64,000 nucleotides of DNA from Chloroflexota bacterium (GTDB lineage: Bacteria; Chloroflexota; Dehalococcoidia; Lucifugimonadales; UBA3495). Positions 41,736-48,742 of this stretch are shown here, one piece after another. The DNA is taken from positions 32,390-96,389 of the forward strand of contig JAPPMU010000003.1 in the NCBI GenBank assembly GCA_028873965.1. The letters are read 5' to 3'. The notes under the pieces are model-generated. The model worked only from the letters and a program-made list of their open reading frames with translations, ran no database searches and was not told the origin of the DNA. The position numbers were made by a program, and so were the translations under genes. The first letter of the stretch is position 1, and every line of letters starts with the position of its first letter.

Positions 41736-42002
41736 ATGGGCGGGACGACGTTCGTTGCCATACTTGCGTCCCTGGGACGCCACCACGGGGAGGCGGACCC
41801 GACGCTCCTGCAATGGATCATGGCCGCCCTGAGCCATATCCTGCTGGGGAAGCTAGGCTTCACCGAGCTCACGGTGGTCATCATCATCGGGATAATCATC
41901 CTGGCCATGCCGGCGATGATCGTGATCGCTTACCTGGCCAGCAGCCGGCGGGCCGCGCCGCAGCAGGTGGAAAGCGCTGAGCGCTTGACCCACCCTGAGT
42001 AG
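41736..42002 (+). CDS. Small single-pass membrane protein
   Basis: 88 aa. A membrane segment (LTVVIIIGIIILAMPAMIVIAYL) in the C-terminal half and an amphipathic helix before it; the tail is polar. It follows the second MFS gene after 37 bases and may be an accessory peptide. No family recognised. Confidence 0.5.
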   Translation: MGGTTFVAILASLGRHHGEADPTLLQWIMAALSHILLGKLGFTELTVVIIIGIIILAMPAMIVIAYLASSRRAAPQQVESAERLTHPE

Positions 42003-42044
42003 CCCGCTGGTTCGGGCTCGCGTCGCCGTACCGGGCATATCCGG

Positions 42045-42297
42045 CAGGGCAATTGCGTCTTCAACATGCTCGATAATCAGGCGCGGACTGCATCTCTTGA
42101 TTTGTAACCCGCCGCTCTCCCCACGCCCCAACGTCCTGAAAACCCGCCCATGGCCGAAAATTGATTGACCGGACCAACCGAACCGTATCCTGTCCATCCC
42201 GTTCATCCTGTTTATCCCGGTAAAATTCACCCCCGGCCGTTGCCACGGGCCATAGCTCCAACACCGCCAACATCACCGATTTAGACCGATTGCCCTG
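42045..42297. mobile_element. MITE-like element, family 1 copy B (inverted relative to copy A)
   Basis: 253 bases bounded by CAGGGCAATTGCGTCT (42045-42060) and AGACCGATTGCCCTG (42283-42297). Read on the minus strand it runs parallel to 19733-19967 over its whole length with one ~15-base extra stretch. Non-coding. The rest of the 590-base gene-free region here is copy A of family 2. Confidence 0.75.
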
Positions 42298-42375
42298 TAG
42301 GACCTGGCGCGGGGCTATCTCATATGGATATTGGTGAACCGGGACAAGGTGCTGATGAGGAAGTTGGCGTCCCAA

Positions 42376-42536
42376 CTCACGCGTACCCACTTGGCCCCAA
42401 TCTGTCATTGCGAGCGCAGCGTGGCAATCTCGTTGCCGTAGCGACAACCGTTGCCCCAACGAGATCGCCACGTGGTTCGACAAGCTCACCATGAGCGGCT
42501 GCGCTCCTCGCGATGACAAAACTGGGTACGCGTGAG
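42376..42536. mobile_element. MITE-like element, family 2 copy A
   Basis: 161 bases with perfect 14-bp terminal inverted repeats CTCACGCGTACCCA / TGGGTACGCGTGAG. Internal sequence (GTCATTGCGAGCG..., TGGCAATCTCGT, CACGTGGTTCGACAAGCTCA) is shared with the copy at 55.5 kb. It is only 79 bases from the family 1 element. Ends 57 bases before the DUF1989 gene. Confidence 0.72.
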
Positions 42537-42592
42537 CGCAGATGGCTGCCATTCTCCCCGAAGCTGCCGGATCCGCGTCGCAGGTGCCTCTT

Positions 42593-43195
42593 ATGACAAC
42601 ATCGTCTCTCATCACCATCCCCGCACGGCGTGGCAAAGCCGCCTTCCTGGAGCAGGGCCAAAGCGTGCGGGTCATCAACACTCATGGCCAGCAGGTCATC
42701 GACACCTGGGCCTTCTCCCGCCATGACCCAACGGAGTTCATGTCCATGGAGCACTCCCGGACCGCGTTGGCGCGCATCATGCCGCAGATCGGCCAGTTCA
42801 TGGTGACCAACCGGCGCCGGCCCGTCCTGACGCTGGTCGAAGACACGTCCGGCGGGATCCACGACACGTTGCTGGCCGCCTGTGACCGGTATCGCTACGA
42901 ACTGCTGGGTTGCGAGGGCTACCACGACAACTGCACCGACAACCTGGCCGCGGCTCTCGTGGAGCTCGGCCTGACTCCACCGGAAACTCCCAGCCCGTGG
43001 AACCTTTTCATGAACATCCCGGTGAACGCCGACGGCAGGGTCAGCTTCGAACCGCCGGTCTCGAGTCCGGGCGACCACCTGATCCTGCGCGCCGAAATGG
43101 ATTGCGTCATCGCCTTCTCGGCGTGTCCCCAGGACATGGTGCCCATCAACGGCGTGGATTGCGTTCCCACGGAGGCGCACTTCCAGATTATCTAG
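42593..43195 (+). CDS. DUF1989 / urea carboxylase-associated family protein
   Basis: 200 aa from ATG 42593. VRVINTHGQQVIDTWAF, EHSRTALARIMPQIGQ and DTSGGIHDTLLAACDRYRY (metal-site-like His and Asp), plus a CEGYHDNCTDNL region. DUF1989 proteins are found next to urea carboxylase/allophanate hydrolase and form cupin-like metal sites. No urea amidolyase is in the window. An ORF start 51 bases earlier would begin in the MITE flank, so 42593 is preferred (CAGGTG upstream). Confidence 0.82.
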   Translation: MTTSSLITIPARRGKAAFLEQGQSVRVINTHGQQVIDTWAFSRHDPTEFMSMEHSRTALARIMPQIGQFMVTNRRRPVLTLVEDTSGGIHDTLLAACDRYRYELLGCEGYHDNCTDNLAAALVELGLTPPETPSPWNLFMNIPVNADGRVSFEPPVSSPGDHLILRAEMDCVIAFSACPQDMVPINGVDCVPTEAHFQII

Positions 43196-43212
43196 GGTCC
43201 GTTGACGAATGC

Positions 43213-43292
43213 CGTCATTCTGGCGAAAGCAGGAATCCAAGGGGTCGCTGTGTTCGGAATGTTCTGGATTCCGGCTTTCGCCGGAATGACGG
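43213..43292. repeat. Inverted pair of short palindromic repeats
   Basis: Two copies of the ttccgg/ccggaa element in opposite orientation (43213-43239 and 43264-43292), forming a longer hairpin with arms around a 24-base spacer. Confidence 0.7.
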
Positions 43293-43393
43293 ATTAATCC
43301 CGCCAGTCAATTGCTGACAACGGCCCGTTGCGGACGCTTAACAGCCCTATGCTATGCTACCGGAACTGAACTCCAGCACACACGGAGGCTGCT

Positions 43394-44359
43394 ATGAAAG
43401 CCATGCAGATTACCGAATACGGCGGACCCGAAGTGATGAAGTACGTTGACCTGCCGGATCCAAGTCCGGGCCCGGAGCAGGCCGTGGTGGACGTCCAGGC
43501 CGTGGGCGTGAACTTCACCGACATCTACAGCCGCATGGGCGTCAATCCTCCCGGCCTCCCGTGGGTCGCCGGGGTTGAAGGAGCCGGCGTGGTTCGAGAG
43601 GTCGGCTCCGGAGTAACCAACGTCGCCGTTGGGGATACCGTCGCGTATTGCAGTCACCCCGGGTCCTACGCGGAGCAGGCCCTGGTGCCCGCGTGGCGCC
43701 TGATCAAGATGCCCGAGGGATTGTCGGCCCGCGACGGCGCAGCCGCTATGCTCCAGGGAATGACCGCCCACTACCTGTGCTATGACACCTACCGCGTCCA
43801 GGCCGGCGACCGGGTGCTGGTCCATTCCGGGGCCGGCGGGGTCGGCCTCCTGCTCATCCAGATGTGCAAGGCTCTCGGCGCCTACGTCTACTCCACCGTG
43901 TCCACCGAGGCCAAAGCGGAGCTTGCCCGGGGAGCCGGGGCGGACCACGTTGTCCTGTACACCCAGCAGGATTTCGCCGCCGAAATCGCCGAAGCCACCA
44001 ACGGCGCCGGGCTCCAGGTGGTGTACGACGCGGTTGGGAAAGACACCTTCGACCGCAGCATCGCCTGCCTCGCACCGCGCGGCTACATGGTGCTCTACGG
44101 CCAGGCCAGCGGACCCGTGGAAGCCATGGACCCGCGCATCCTGGGCAACGGCTCCAAGTTCCTCACCCGGCCCGGCTTGGGAGACTACACCGCCAACCGG
44201 GAGGAGCTGGAAAAGCGGGCCGGCGCCGTGCTCGGATGGGTCCAGTCCGGAGAGCTGAACCTGCGGGTGGAGCACCTCTTCCCGCTGTCCGACGCTCCGG
44301 AGGCCCACCGCCAACTGGCCGGCCGCGCCACCACCGGCAAGATCATTCTCACGCCGTAG
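43394..44359 (+). CDS. NADPH:quinone oxidoreductase-like zinc-free MDR protein
   Basis: 321 aa. N-terminal GroES-like domain (VNFTDIYSRMGVNPPGLPWVAG) and C-terminal Rossmann domain with VLVHSGAGGVGLLLIQMCKA. There is no structural-zinc Cys cluster and no catalytic-zinc Cys at the usual site, so it belongs to the quinone oxidoreductase/zeta-crystallin group. NAD(P)H-dependent reduction of quinones or enones. GGAGG lies 7 bases before ATG 43394. Confidence 0.9.
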   Translation: MKAMQITEYGGPEVMKYVDLPDPSPGPEQAVVDVQAVGVNFTDIYSRMGVNPPGLPWVAGVEGAGVVREVGSGVTNVAVGDTVAYCSHPGSYAEQALVPAWRLIKMPEGLSARDGAAAMLQGMTAHYLCYDTYRVQAGDRVLVHSGAGGVGLLLIQMCKALGAYVYSTVSTEAKAELARGAGADHVVLYTQQDFAAEIAEATNGAGLQVVYDAVGKDTFDRSIACLAPRGYMVLYGQASGPVEAMDPRILGNGSKFLTRPGLGDYTANREELEKRAGAVLGWVQSGELNLRVEHLFPLSDAPEAHRQLAGRATTGKIILTP

Positions 44360-44398
44360 CGATTGCGCTCTGCCGTTGCCGGCGCAGCACATCCAGCG

Positions 44399-44839
44399 AT
44401 GCTCCCCACGCAGTCACCGTCATCGTGGCCCGCTCCCAAGGGCGTTCTTCTGAGCGACCTGGAGTGGGTCCAGGACATTGCCGACAAGTATCGACTGGAC
44501 GGCCTGGATATTCCGGCCGGCTCGGTGGTGCTGGAGCGAATTTCCGCCACCGGGGGGCGATGCTTCTGCTACCCCGACGGCTCCTGGCTGATCGGGCTGT
44601 CCCATCCCCGGCTGCAACGCTCCGGGCGCCGGGGCGTCGAAGGCATTCTGGCGCACGAACTGCTTCACGCCTGGCTTTGGTCCCGTCACCGTTACCAGGG
44701 CCATGGCGCGATTTTCGAAGGTCACGCCTCAGCGCGCGGCATTCCGCGATGGTGTTCTGCGTTCGGTGAGGTACGCCGCCAGGGGCCCCAACAGTTGGCG
44801 CTGTTCGACACCTGGCCGCCCGCGCCGCTGACGGGTTGA
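44399..44839 (+). CDS. SprT-like zinc metalloprotease domain protein
   Basis: ~146 aa. HELLHAWLWSRHRYQGH is the SprT H-E-x-x-H with the third ligand following at a GHGAIFEGH segment. The N-terminal part (LERISATGGRCFCYPDGSW) is the beta strand region before the active helix. SprT-like proteases cleave DNA-protein crosslinks in eukaryotes; bacterial forms are poorly known. Start uncertain (ATG 44399 or TTG 44363, which would nearly touch the upstream gene). Confidence 0.75.
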   Translation: MLPTQSPSSWPAPKGVLLSDLEWVQDIADKYRLDGLDIPAGSVVLERISATGGRCFCYPDGSWLIGLSHPRLQRSGRRGVEGILAHELLHAWLWSRHRYQGHGAIFEGHASARGIPRWCSAFGEVRRQGPQQLALFDTWPPAPLTG

Positions 44840-44970
44840 ATTTCTCCGTCCCGGTTTTCAACGTCCGAAGGCTGACACATAGACCGACTATTTTAATTCA
44901 AGCGTTGTCACGACTCAAAACGTGCTTTTTTGCGAGTTTTTGCGAAAATTATCCAAAATCGGCCTCCGAT

Positions 44971-44999
44971 TTGACATCGGGAACAGGCGCCGCTAGACT
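44971..44999 (+). promoter_or_regulatory. Strong promoter upstream of panD leader
   Basis: TTGACA at 44971-44976, a 17-base spacer, TAGACT at 44994-44999. Just upstream are spaced T/A tracts (CTTTTTTGCGAGTTTTTGCG and AAAATTATCCAAAAT), which suggests an UP-element or curved DNA and high expression. Confidence 0.7.
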
Positions 45000-45005
45000 G
45001 CGGGT

Positions 45006-45437
45006 ATTCAAACGCAGGTCTGCACGCACATCAACCTGCCCTTAAACAAGGAGGCCATATGAGTGCAGCCGCGCTTTCAGCGCACCGACAATCGTCGGAT
45101 CCATACTATACGCAGTCCCGCAAGGTGCGGGACGCTGTTTGTTCCAACCTTCTTTCTGGAGGCGGCCGCCCAAGCGGGGTTGACACAACTCGCGGGCGCG
45201 CCAAGCACCAGCTACCCTGCGAGCCTTAGCTGCTCGCAGCCCAAAACGGGCGGCGGAAGTAGCGTTCCGCCACACGCCCACTTCCCAAAGGTTTTCAGCC
45301 GCAGAGCCGGCGGTGATGCCGGGGCGCAAGCACGCCTGTGCCGCTGTGGGAGCCGCCCCCCCGCTCCCAGACGACGGCAGAGCCGTAAGACAGCTCTCAA
45401 TCGGTTGACGAATTAGCGAAAAAACGGAGGAAACTAT
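45006..45437 (+). promoter_or_regulatory. Long stem-loop-rich leader of the panD operon
   Basis: About 430 bases between the promoter and the panD start with several strong hairpins in series: 45085-45098 (CCGAC/GTCGG), 45115-45133 (GTCCCGC/GCGGGAC), 45217-45239 (CTGCGAGC/GCTCGCAG), 45248-45279 (GGGCG then GCGGAA with TTCCGC, CGCCC) and 45348-45368 (GGGAGC/GCTCCC). A 56-codon frame with a good ribosome binding site is inside. It could be a regulatory RNA (the known pan motif is an obvious comparison), an attenuator, or a small structured RNA. No known riboswitch was recognised. Confidence 0.55.
45059..45229 (+). CDS. Possible 56-aa leader peptide
   Basis: ATG 45059 is preceded by AAGGAGG at ideal distance. 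The product (MSAAALSAHRQSSDPYY...) has no recognisable family and its sequence is partly set by the hairpins, so coding is doubtful. It could be a leader peptide that controls the downstream RNA. Confidence 0.3.
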   Translation: MSAAALSAHRQSSDPYYTQSRKVRDAVCSNLLSGGGRPSGVDTTRGRAKHQLPCEP

Positions 45438-45821
45438 ATGCGAGAAATGCTCAAGTCCAAGATCCACCGCTGCTGGGTGACCGGCGCCAACTTGGATTAC
45501 GTCGGCAGCATCCTCATTGACCGGGATTTGATGGACCAGACCGACATCATCACGTTCGAGAAGGTGGCGGTGCTGAACGTCAACAACGGTCAGCGGTGGG
45601 AGACCTACGCTCTGCCGGGCGAGCGTGGCAGCGGCGACATCGTCATCAATGGCGCGGGGGCCCATCTGTGTGAGGAAGGCGACTGTCTGATCGTTCTCGC
45701 CTACGAGTTCACCGACGAACCGTCGGAACCCAAGATGGTGCTGGTCGACGAAAACAACAAGTTCCTGGAGTGGATCGAAGGGTCAATGTATGCCGAACCC
45801 GAGCCTGTCGCGCTTTTCTGA
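45438..45821 (+). CDS. panD: Aspartate 1-decarboxylase (pyruvoyl-dependent)
   Basis: 127 aa. MLKSKIHRCWVTGANLDYVG begins as in PanD, and the self-cleavage site is the Gly23-Ser24 pair in YVGSILID, which produces the pyruvoyl group on the alpha chain; Tyr and Arg of QRWETYALPG and the NGAGAH segment form the active site. It turns aspartate into beta-alanine. In most bacteria panD serves pantothenate synthesis with panB and panC; neither is here, and it is followed by three methyltransferase genes instead. AACGGAGG precedes the ATG. The first methyltransferase overlaps it by 32 bases. Confidence 0.95.
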   Translation: MREMLKSKIHRCWVTGANLDYVGSILIDRDLMDQTDIITFEKVAVLNVNNGQRWETYALPGERGSGDIVINGAGAHLCEEGDCLIVLAYEFTDEPSEPKMVLVDENNKFLEWIEGSMYAEPEPVALF

Positions 45822-46644
45822 GCGCGAAACCGAAGAATACTACGACGCTGAGGATGCCCTCTACCGTTCCTTCTGGGACGCGGAGGGCAGCCTCCACTGG
45901 GGGGTGTTCGAATCCCCGAACGAGCCGAGTTCCGTCGCGGAAGTGCGCGACGGCTTCCTGGCCGCCTGCTCCCGGCTCAACGCCATCATGCTGGAGAACT
46001 CCGGCATCGATGAAGCCGCGCGGGTCCTTGACCTGGGCTGCGGCAACGGAAATACGGCCACCTGGCTGTGCCGGACTACCGGCGCCCACGTCGCCGGGAT
46101 CGACCTCAGCGGCGTCCGCATCGCCAACGCCATCGAGTCGTTGAACCAAGTCCCGGAATTGGCGCCGCGGTTGGAGTTCCACAAGGCTTCGGCCACGGAA
46201 CTTCCCTTCGCGGACGGCGCCTTCTCCCACGTCTGGAGCCAGGCCACCATCTACCACATTCCGGACAAGGCCAAGACCTTGCAGGAAGCGTACCGAGTGC
46301 TGCAGCCCGGCGGGGTGATTGTCTTCGACGACTTGACCAAGCCCAAGCCCGACATCAGCGACGAGGCCCGCACTTTCGTGTACGACCGGCTGCTGTTCGA
46401 CACGGACTTCAGCTTCTACTCGTACATGGACGCCCTCCGCGAGACCGGCTTCAGGGTGCTGGAGGCACGAGATCTTTCGACGCACCTCGCCCGCAGCTAT
46501 TCCTGCCTTTCGCAGATGGCGGCATCGGGCAACGATCCGGAGCGCACAGAACGCTTCGCCGCCCTTTCCGACGCGTATCTCAAAATGGTAAACGCAGTCC
46601 GCAACGAGGAATTGGGCTGGGCTCAATACCGGTGCGTCAAGTAG
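45790..46644 (+). CDS. SAM-dependent methyltransferase, sarcosine/dimethylglycine-methyltransferase-like (copy 1)
   Basis: 284 aa. N-terminal EEYYDAEDALYRSFWDAEG with SLHWGVF, motif I VLDLGCGNGNT (residues 79-89), VAGIDLSGVRI, and the motif around HVWSQATIYHIPDK (W-S-Q at 149-151) followed by RVLQPGGVIVFDDL. The pattern of YYD...FW...(H)WG and W-S-Q...H is that of amine N-methyltransferases making glycine betaine (SDMT). Given the panD gene upstream, beta-alanine or its methylated forms are likely substrates; this is inference. It overlaps panD by 32 bases and is paralogous to the next gene. Confidence 0.85.
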   Translation: MPNPSLSRFSERETEEYYDAEDALYRSFWDAEGSLHWGVFESPNEPSSVAEVRDGFLAACSRLNAIMLENSGIDEAARVLDLGCGNGNTATWLCRTTGAHVAGIDLSGVRIANAIESLNQVPELAPRLEFHKASATELPFADGAFSHVWSQATIYHIPDKAKTLQEAYRVLQPGGVIVFDDLTKPKPDISDEARTFVYDRLLFDTDFSFYSYMDALRETGFRVLEARDLSTHLARSYSCLSQMAASGNDPERTERFAALSDAYLKMVNAVRNEELGWAQYRCVK

Positions 46645-46678
46645 CCGCGCACAATCCGATCAACCAAAGGAGTGACTA

Positions 46679-47536
46679 ATGGTATCCACCCCCGGCCACC
46701 GGTTTTCAGAGCAGGAGACCGAGGAATACTACGACGCCGAGGACGTCATCTACCGTTCCGTGTGGGACTCCGAGGGCACGGTGCACTGGGGCGTTTTCGA
46801 CGGCCAACCCACCACCGATGCCAACATTCGCGAGGAGTTTCGGACCGCCGGCATCCGCCTCAACGAGTTGATGGTGGAGTACGCGGGCATCGACGGCAAT
46901 TCCCGCGTCCTCGACGTCGGCTGCGGCAACGGCACCAATGTCGTCTGGGTGTCCCGGAACACCGGCGCCAACGCCACCGGCATCGACCTCAGCGGAGTCC
47001 GCATTGACAACGCCGTCGCCTCCCTGGAACAGGTACCGGACCTCGCCGGCAAGATCGCTTTCGAAAAGGCTTCCGCCACCGACCTTCCCTTTGCCGAAGG
47101 AACGTTCACCCACGTATGGAGCCAGGCCACCATCTACCACGTTCCCGACAAGGTGAAAGTCCTTGAGGAAGCCTACCGCGTCCTCGAACCGGGTGGGCAG
47201 TTCATCTTCGACGACCTGATCAAACCTCGCACCAACATCAGCGAGTCGGCGCGCAAATTCGTCTATGACCGGCTGCTCTTCGATACCGACTTCAGCTTCT
47301 ACACCTACATGGACGCCCTGACCAAGGTGGGTTTTCGCGTCCTGCAGGCCCGCGACATTTCTTCCCACCTCGCTCGCAGCTACACCTACCTGTCCCGGTT
47401 GGCGTCCATTGCGGAAGGTCCGGAGGGATACCAGGACCGCTTCGACTACCTGACCGACGCCTACATGAAGACGGTGGACGCCATCAACAACGACGAGCTT
47501 GGATGGGCTCAGTACCTGTGCATCAAGCCGGCCTAG
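46679..47536 (+). CDS. SAM-dependent methyltransferase, SDMT-like (copy 2)
   Basis: 285 aa, closely similar to copy 1 over the whole length: EEYYDAEDVIYRSVWDSEG, HWGVFDG, VLDVGCGNGTNVVW, HVWSQATIYHVPDKVK, VYDRLLFDTDFSFYTYMDAL, SSHLARSYTYLSRL. The copy differs mainly in the first and last thirds, which may set substrate or methylation step. Gap to copy 1 is 34 bases with AAAGGAG. The two may carry out successive methylations. Confidence 0.88.
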   Translation: MVSTPGHRFSEQETEEYYDAEDVIYRSVWDSEGTVHWGVFDGQPTTDANIREEFRTAGIRLNELMVEYAGIDGNSRVLDVGCGNGTNVVWVSRNTGANATGIDLSGVRIDNAVASLEQVPDLAGKIAFEKASATDLPFAEGTFTHVWSQATIYHVPDKVKVLEEAYRVLEPGGQFIFDDLIKPRTNISESARKFVYDRLLFDTDFSFYTYMDALTKVGFRVLQARDISSHLARSYTYLSRLASIAEGPEGYQDRFDYLTDAYMKTVDAINNDELGWAQYLCIKPA

Positions 47537-47564
47537 TCCGATATCTACCGCGGAGCAATTACCC

Positions 47565-48209
47565 ATGCCTGAATCGGGAAGCATAAATCCGGACGAGAGA
47601 GTCCAATGGGTCTATTCGTCCACCACCAACGACGAGTTGGCCGAGCGTTACGACCAGTGGGCCCGCGAGTACGACGACGACCTGGAAAATACGTTCGTCT
47701 GGCTTGCGCCCCGGCGCGGCGCCGAGACCCTCGCTGAGCACGTCGCCAGGGACGCCAAGATCCTTGACGCCGGCGCCGGCACCGGCCTGGTCGGTGTAGA
47801 ACTCCAGCGTCTGGGTTACGGTGACATCTGCGCCATGGACCTTTCGGAGGGAATGCTGGACGAAGCCCGCTCCAAGGGCTGTTACAACGACTTCCGACAG
47901 ATGGCCCTGGGCGACCACCTGGATTTCGACTCCGACGCCTACGACGCGGTCATCAGCATCGGCGTCTTCACCCCGGGACACGCGCCGCCCAATTCCTTCG
48001 TGGAACTTTGCCGTGTCACCAGGCCCGGCGGTCACATCGTGTTCAGCATGCGCCCCGACACCCACGTCGAGCTGGGGTTCAAGGATCAGCAGGACGCCCT
48101 GGTCGCCAGCGGCGCCTGGTCGCTGGTCGGCGTCACCGAGCCGTTCCAGCCGCTGCCCAAGGGCGAGCCGGAAGTGATGCACCAGATCTGGGTGTACCGG
48201 GTTAACTGA
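47565..48209 (+). CDS. Class I SAM-dependent methyltransferase
   Basis: 214 aa. AERYDQWAREYDDDL at the N-terminus, motif I ILDAGAGTGLVGVELQ, ICAMDLSEGMLDEARSKG, and RVTRPGGHIVFSM. It belongs to a different subfamily (TPMT/WBSCR27-like) from the two upstream. Start ATG 47565 has GGAG upstream. Last gene of the panD cluster; a hairpin with TTT follows. Confidence 0.85.
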   Translation: MPESGSINPDERVQWVYSSTTNDELAERYDQWAREYDDDLENTFVWLAPRRGAETLAEHVARDAKILDAGAGTGLVGVELQRLGYGDICAMDLSEGMLDEARSKGCYNDFRQMALGDHLDFDSDAYDAVISIGVFTPGHAPPNSFVELCRVTRPGGHIVFSMRPDTHVELGFKDQQDALVASGAWSLVGVTEPFQPLPKGEPEVMHQIWVYRVN

Positions 48210-48243
48210 GCCAGACGCTTCGGCGGACAAGCAAGAGGTTCCG

Positions 48244-48272
48244 GAGGAGCGGCCAGATGGTCGCTCCTCTTT
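48244..48272 (+). terminator. Hairpin terminator of the panD-methyltransferase operon
   Basis: 8-bp stem GAGGAGCG/CGCTCCTC followed directly by TTT; lies 35 bases after the last methyltransferase. Confidence 0.55.
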
Positions 48273-48346
48273 ATTCGCTCTGTCAGCCAACATGCTTCGC
48301 GCCGATGAAAACGCCTTCACACGTACCCGGTTTGCGGCGACGAAAC

Positions 48347-48456
48347 GTCAGAAGCAGGATTTACGGGATTTTATGATTGGACAGGATTGGGATATCCCAA
48401 ACACAGAACAGTTCCAATCCTGACAATCCCTAAATCTTGAAAATCCTGCTTCTGAC
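48347..48456. repeat. Nested inverted repeat (110 bases)
   Basis: Outer arms GTCAGAAGCAGGATT and AATCCTGCTTCTGAC (15 bp perfect), then GGGATT/AATCCC and CAGGATTGG/CCAATCCTG inside. Resembles widely dispersed palindromic repeats. It lies between the panD cluster and the TPP riboswitch. Confidence 0.65.
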
Positions 48457-48495
48457 AATTTGCGAGACTGGGCGCGCATCAGTGAAAACTCCGGC

Positions 48496-48524
48496 TTGAC
48501 CGCCCGTTCTCACCGTGATATTCT
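48496..48524 (+). promoter_or_regulatory. Promoter of the TPP-regulated operon
   Basis: TTGACC at 48496-48501, 17-base spacer, TATTCT at 48519-48524, about 25 bases before the riboswitch. Confidence 0.5.
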
Positions 48525-48549
48525 CGCGCCACAAAATCGAATAGCTTTC

Positions 48550-48645
48550 TGGCGGGAGCTTGGTTATGCCAGGCTGAGAGGGCGGCCGAAGACAGCCGCC
48601 GACCGTTGCACCTGATCCGGGTAATGCCGGCGTAGGAATTTGGAA
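48550..48645 (+). promoter_or_regulatory. TPP riboswitch (THI element)
   Basis: Contains the two universally conserved parts, CTGAGAGG near the 5' end and ACCTGATCCGGGTAATGCCGG near the 3' end (split here: ACCTGATC and GGGTAATGCCGG), with CGTAGG after. Thiamine pyrophosphate binding should lower expression of the following symporter and thiC. Confidence 0.93.
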
Positions 48646-48742
48646 TTGCGTTTTACGTGCCGCCAGAGTTTAGAACCTGGCGGTTTTTCGTTTTGTGCCA
48701 GCCGCCTCGGTTCAGCCATTCGAACCCATCGGGAGGTTGGTT

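Noticed and set aside
45063..45416. 117-codon frame in the panD leader
   Set aside because: Overlaps the serial hairpins, has no ribosome binding site for its GTG start, and is Pro/Arg/Ser-rich.
45200..45437. tmRNA or cobalamin riboswitch
   Set aside because: GCCTTAGCTGCT resembles a tag-peptide end and GCCGCTGTGGG resembles a B12-box neighbour, but the paired ends and conserved loops of these RNAs are missing.
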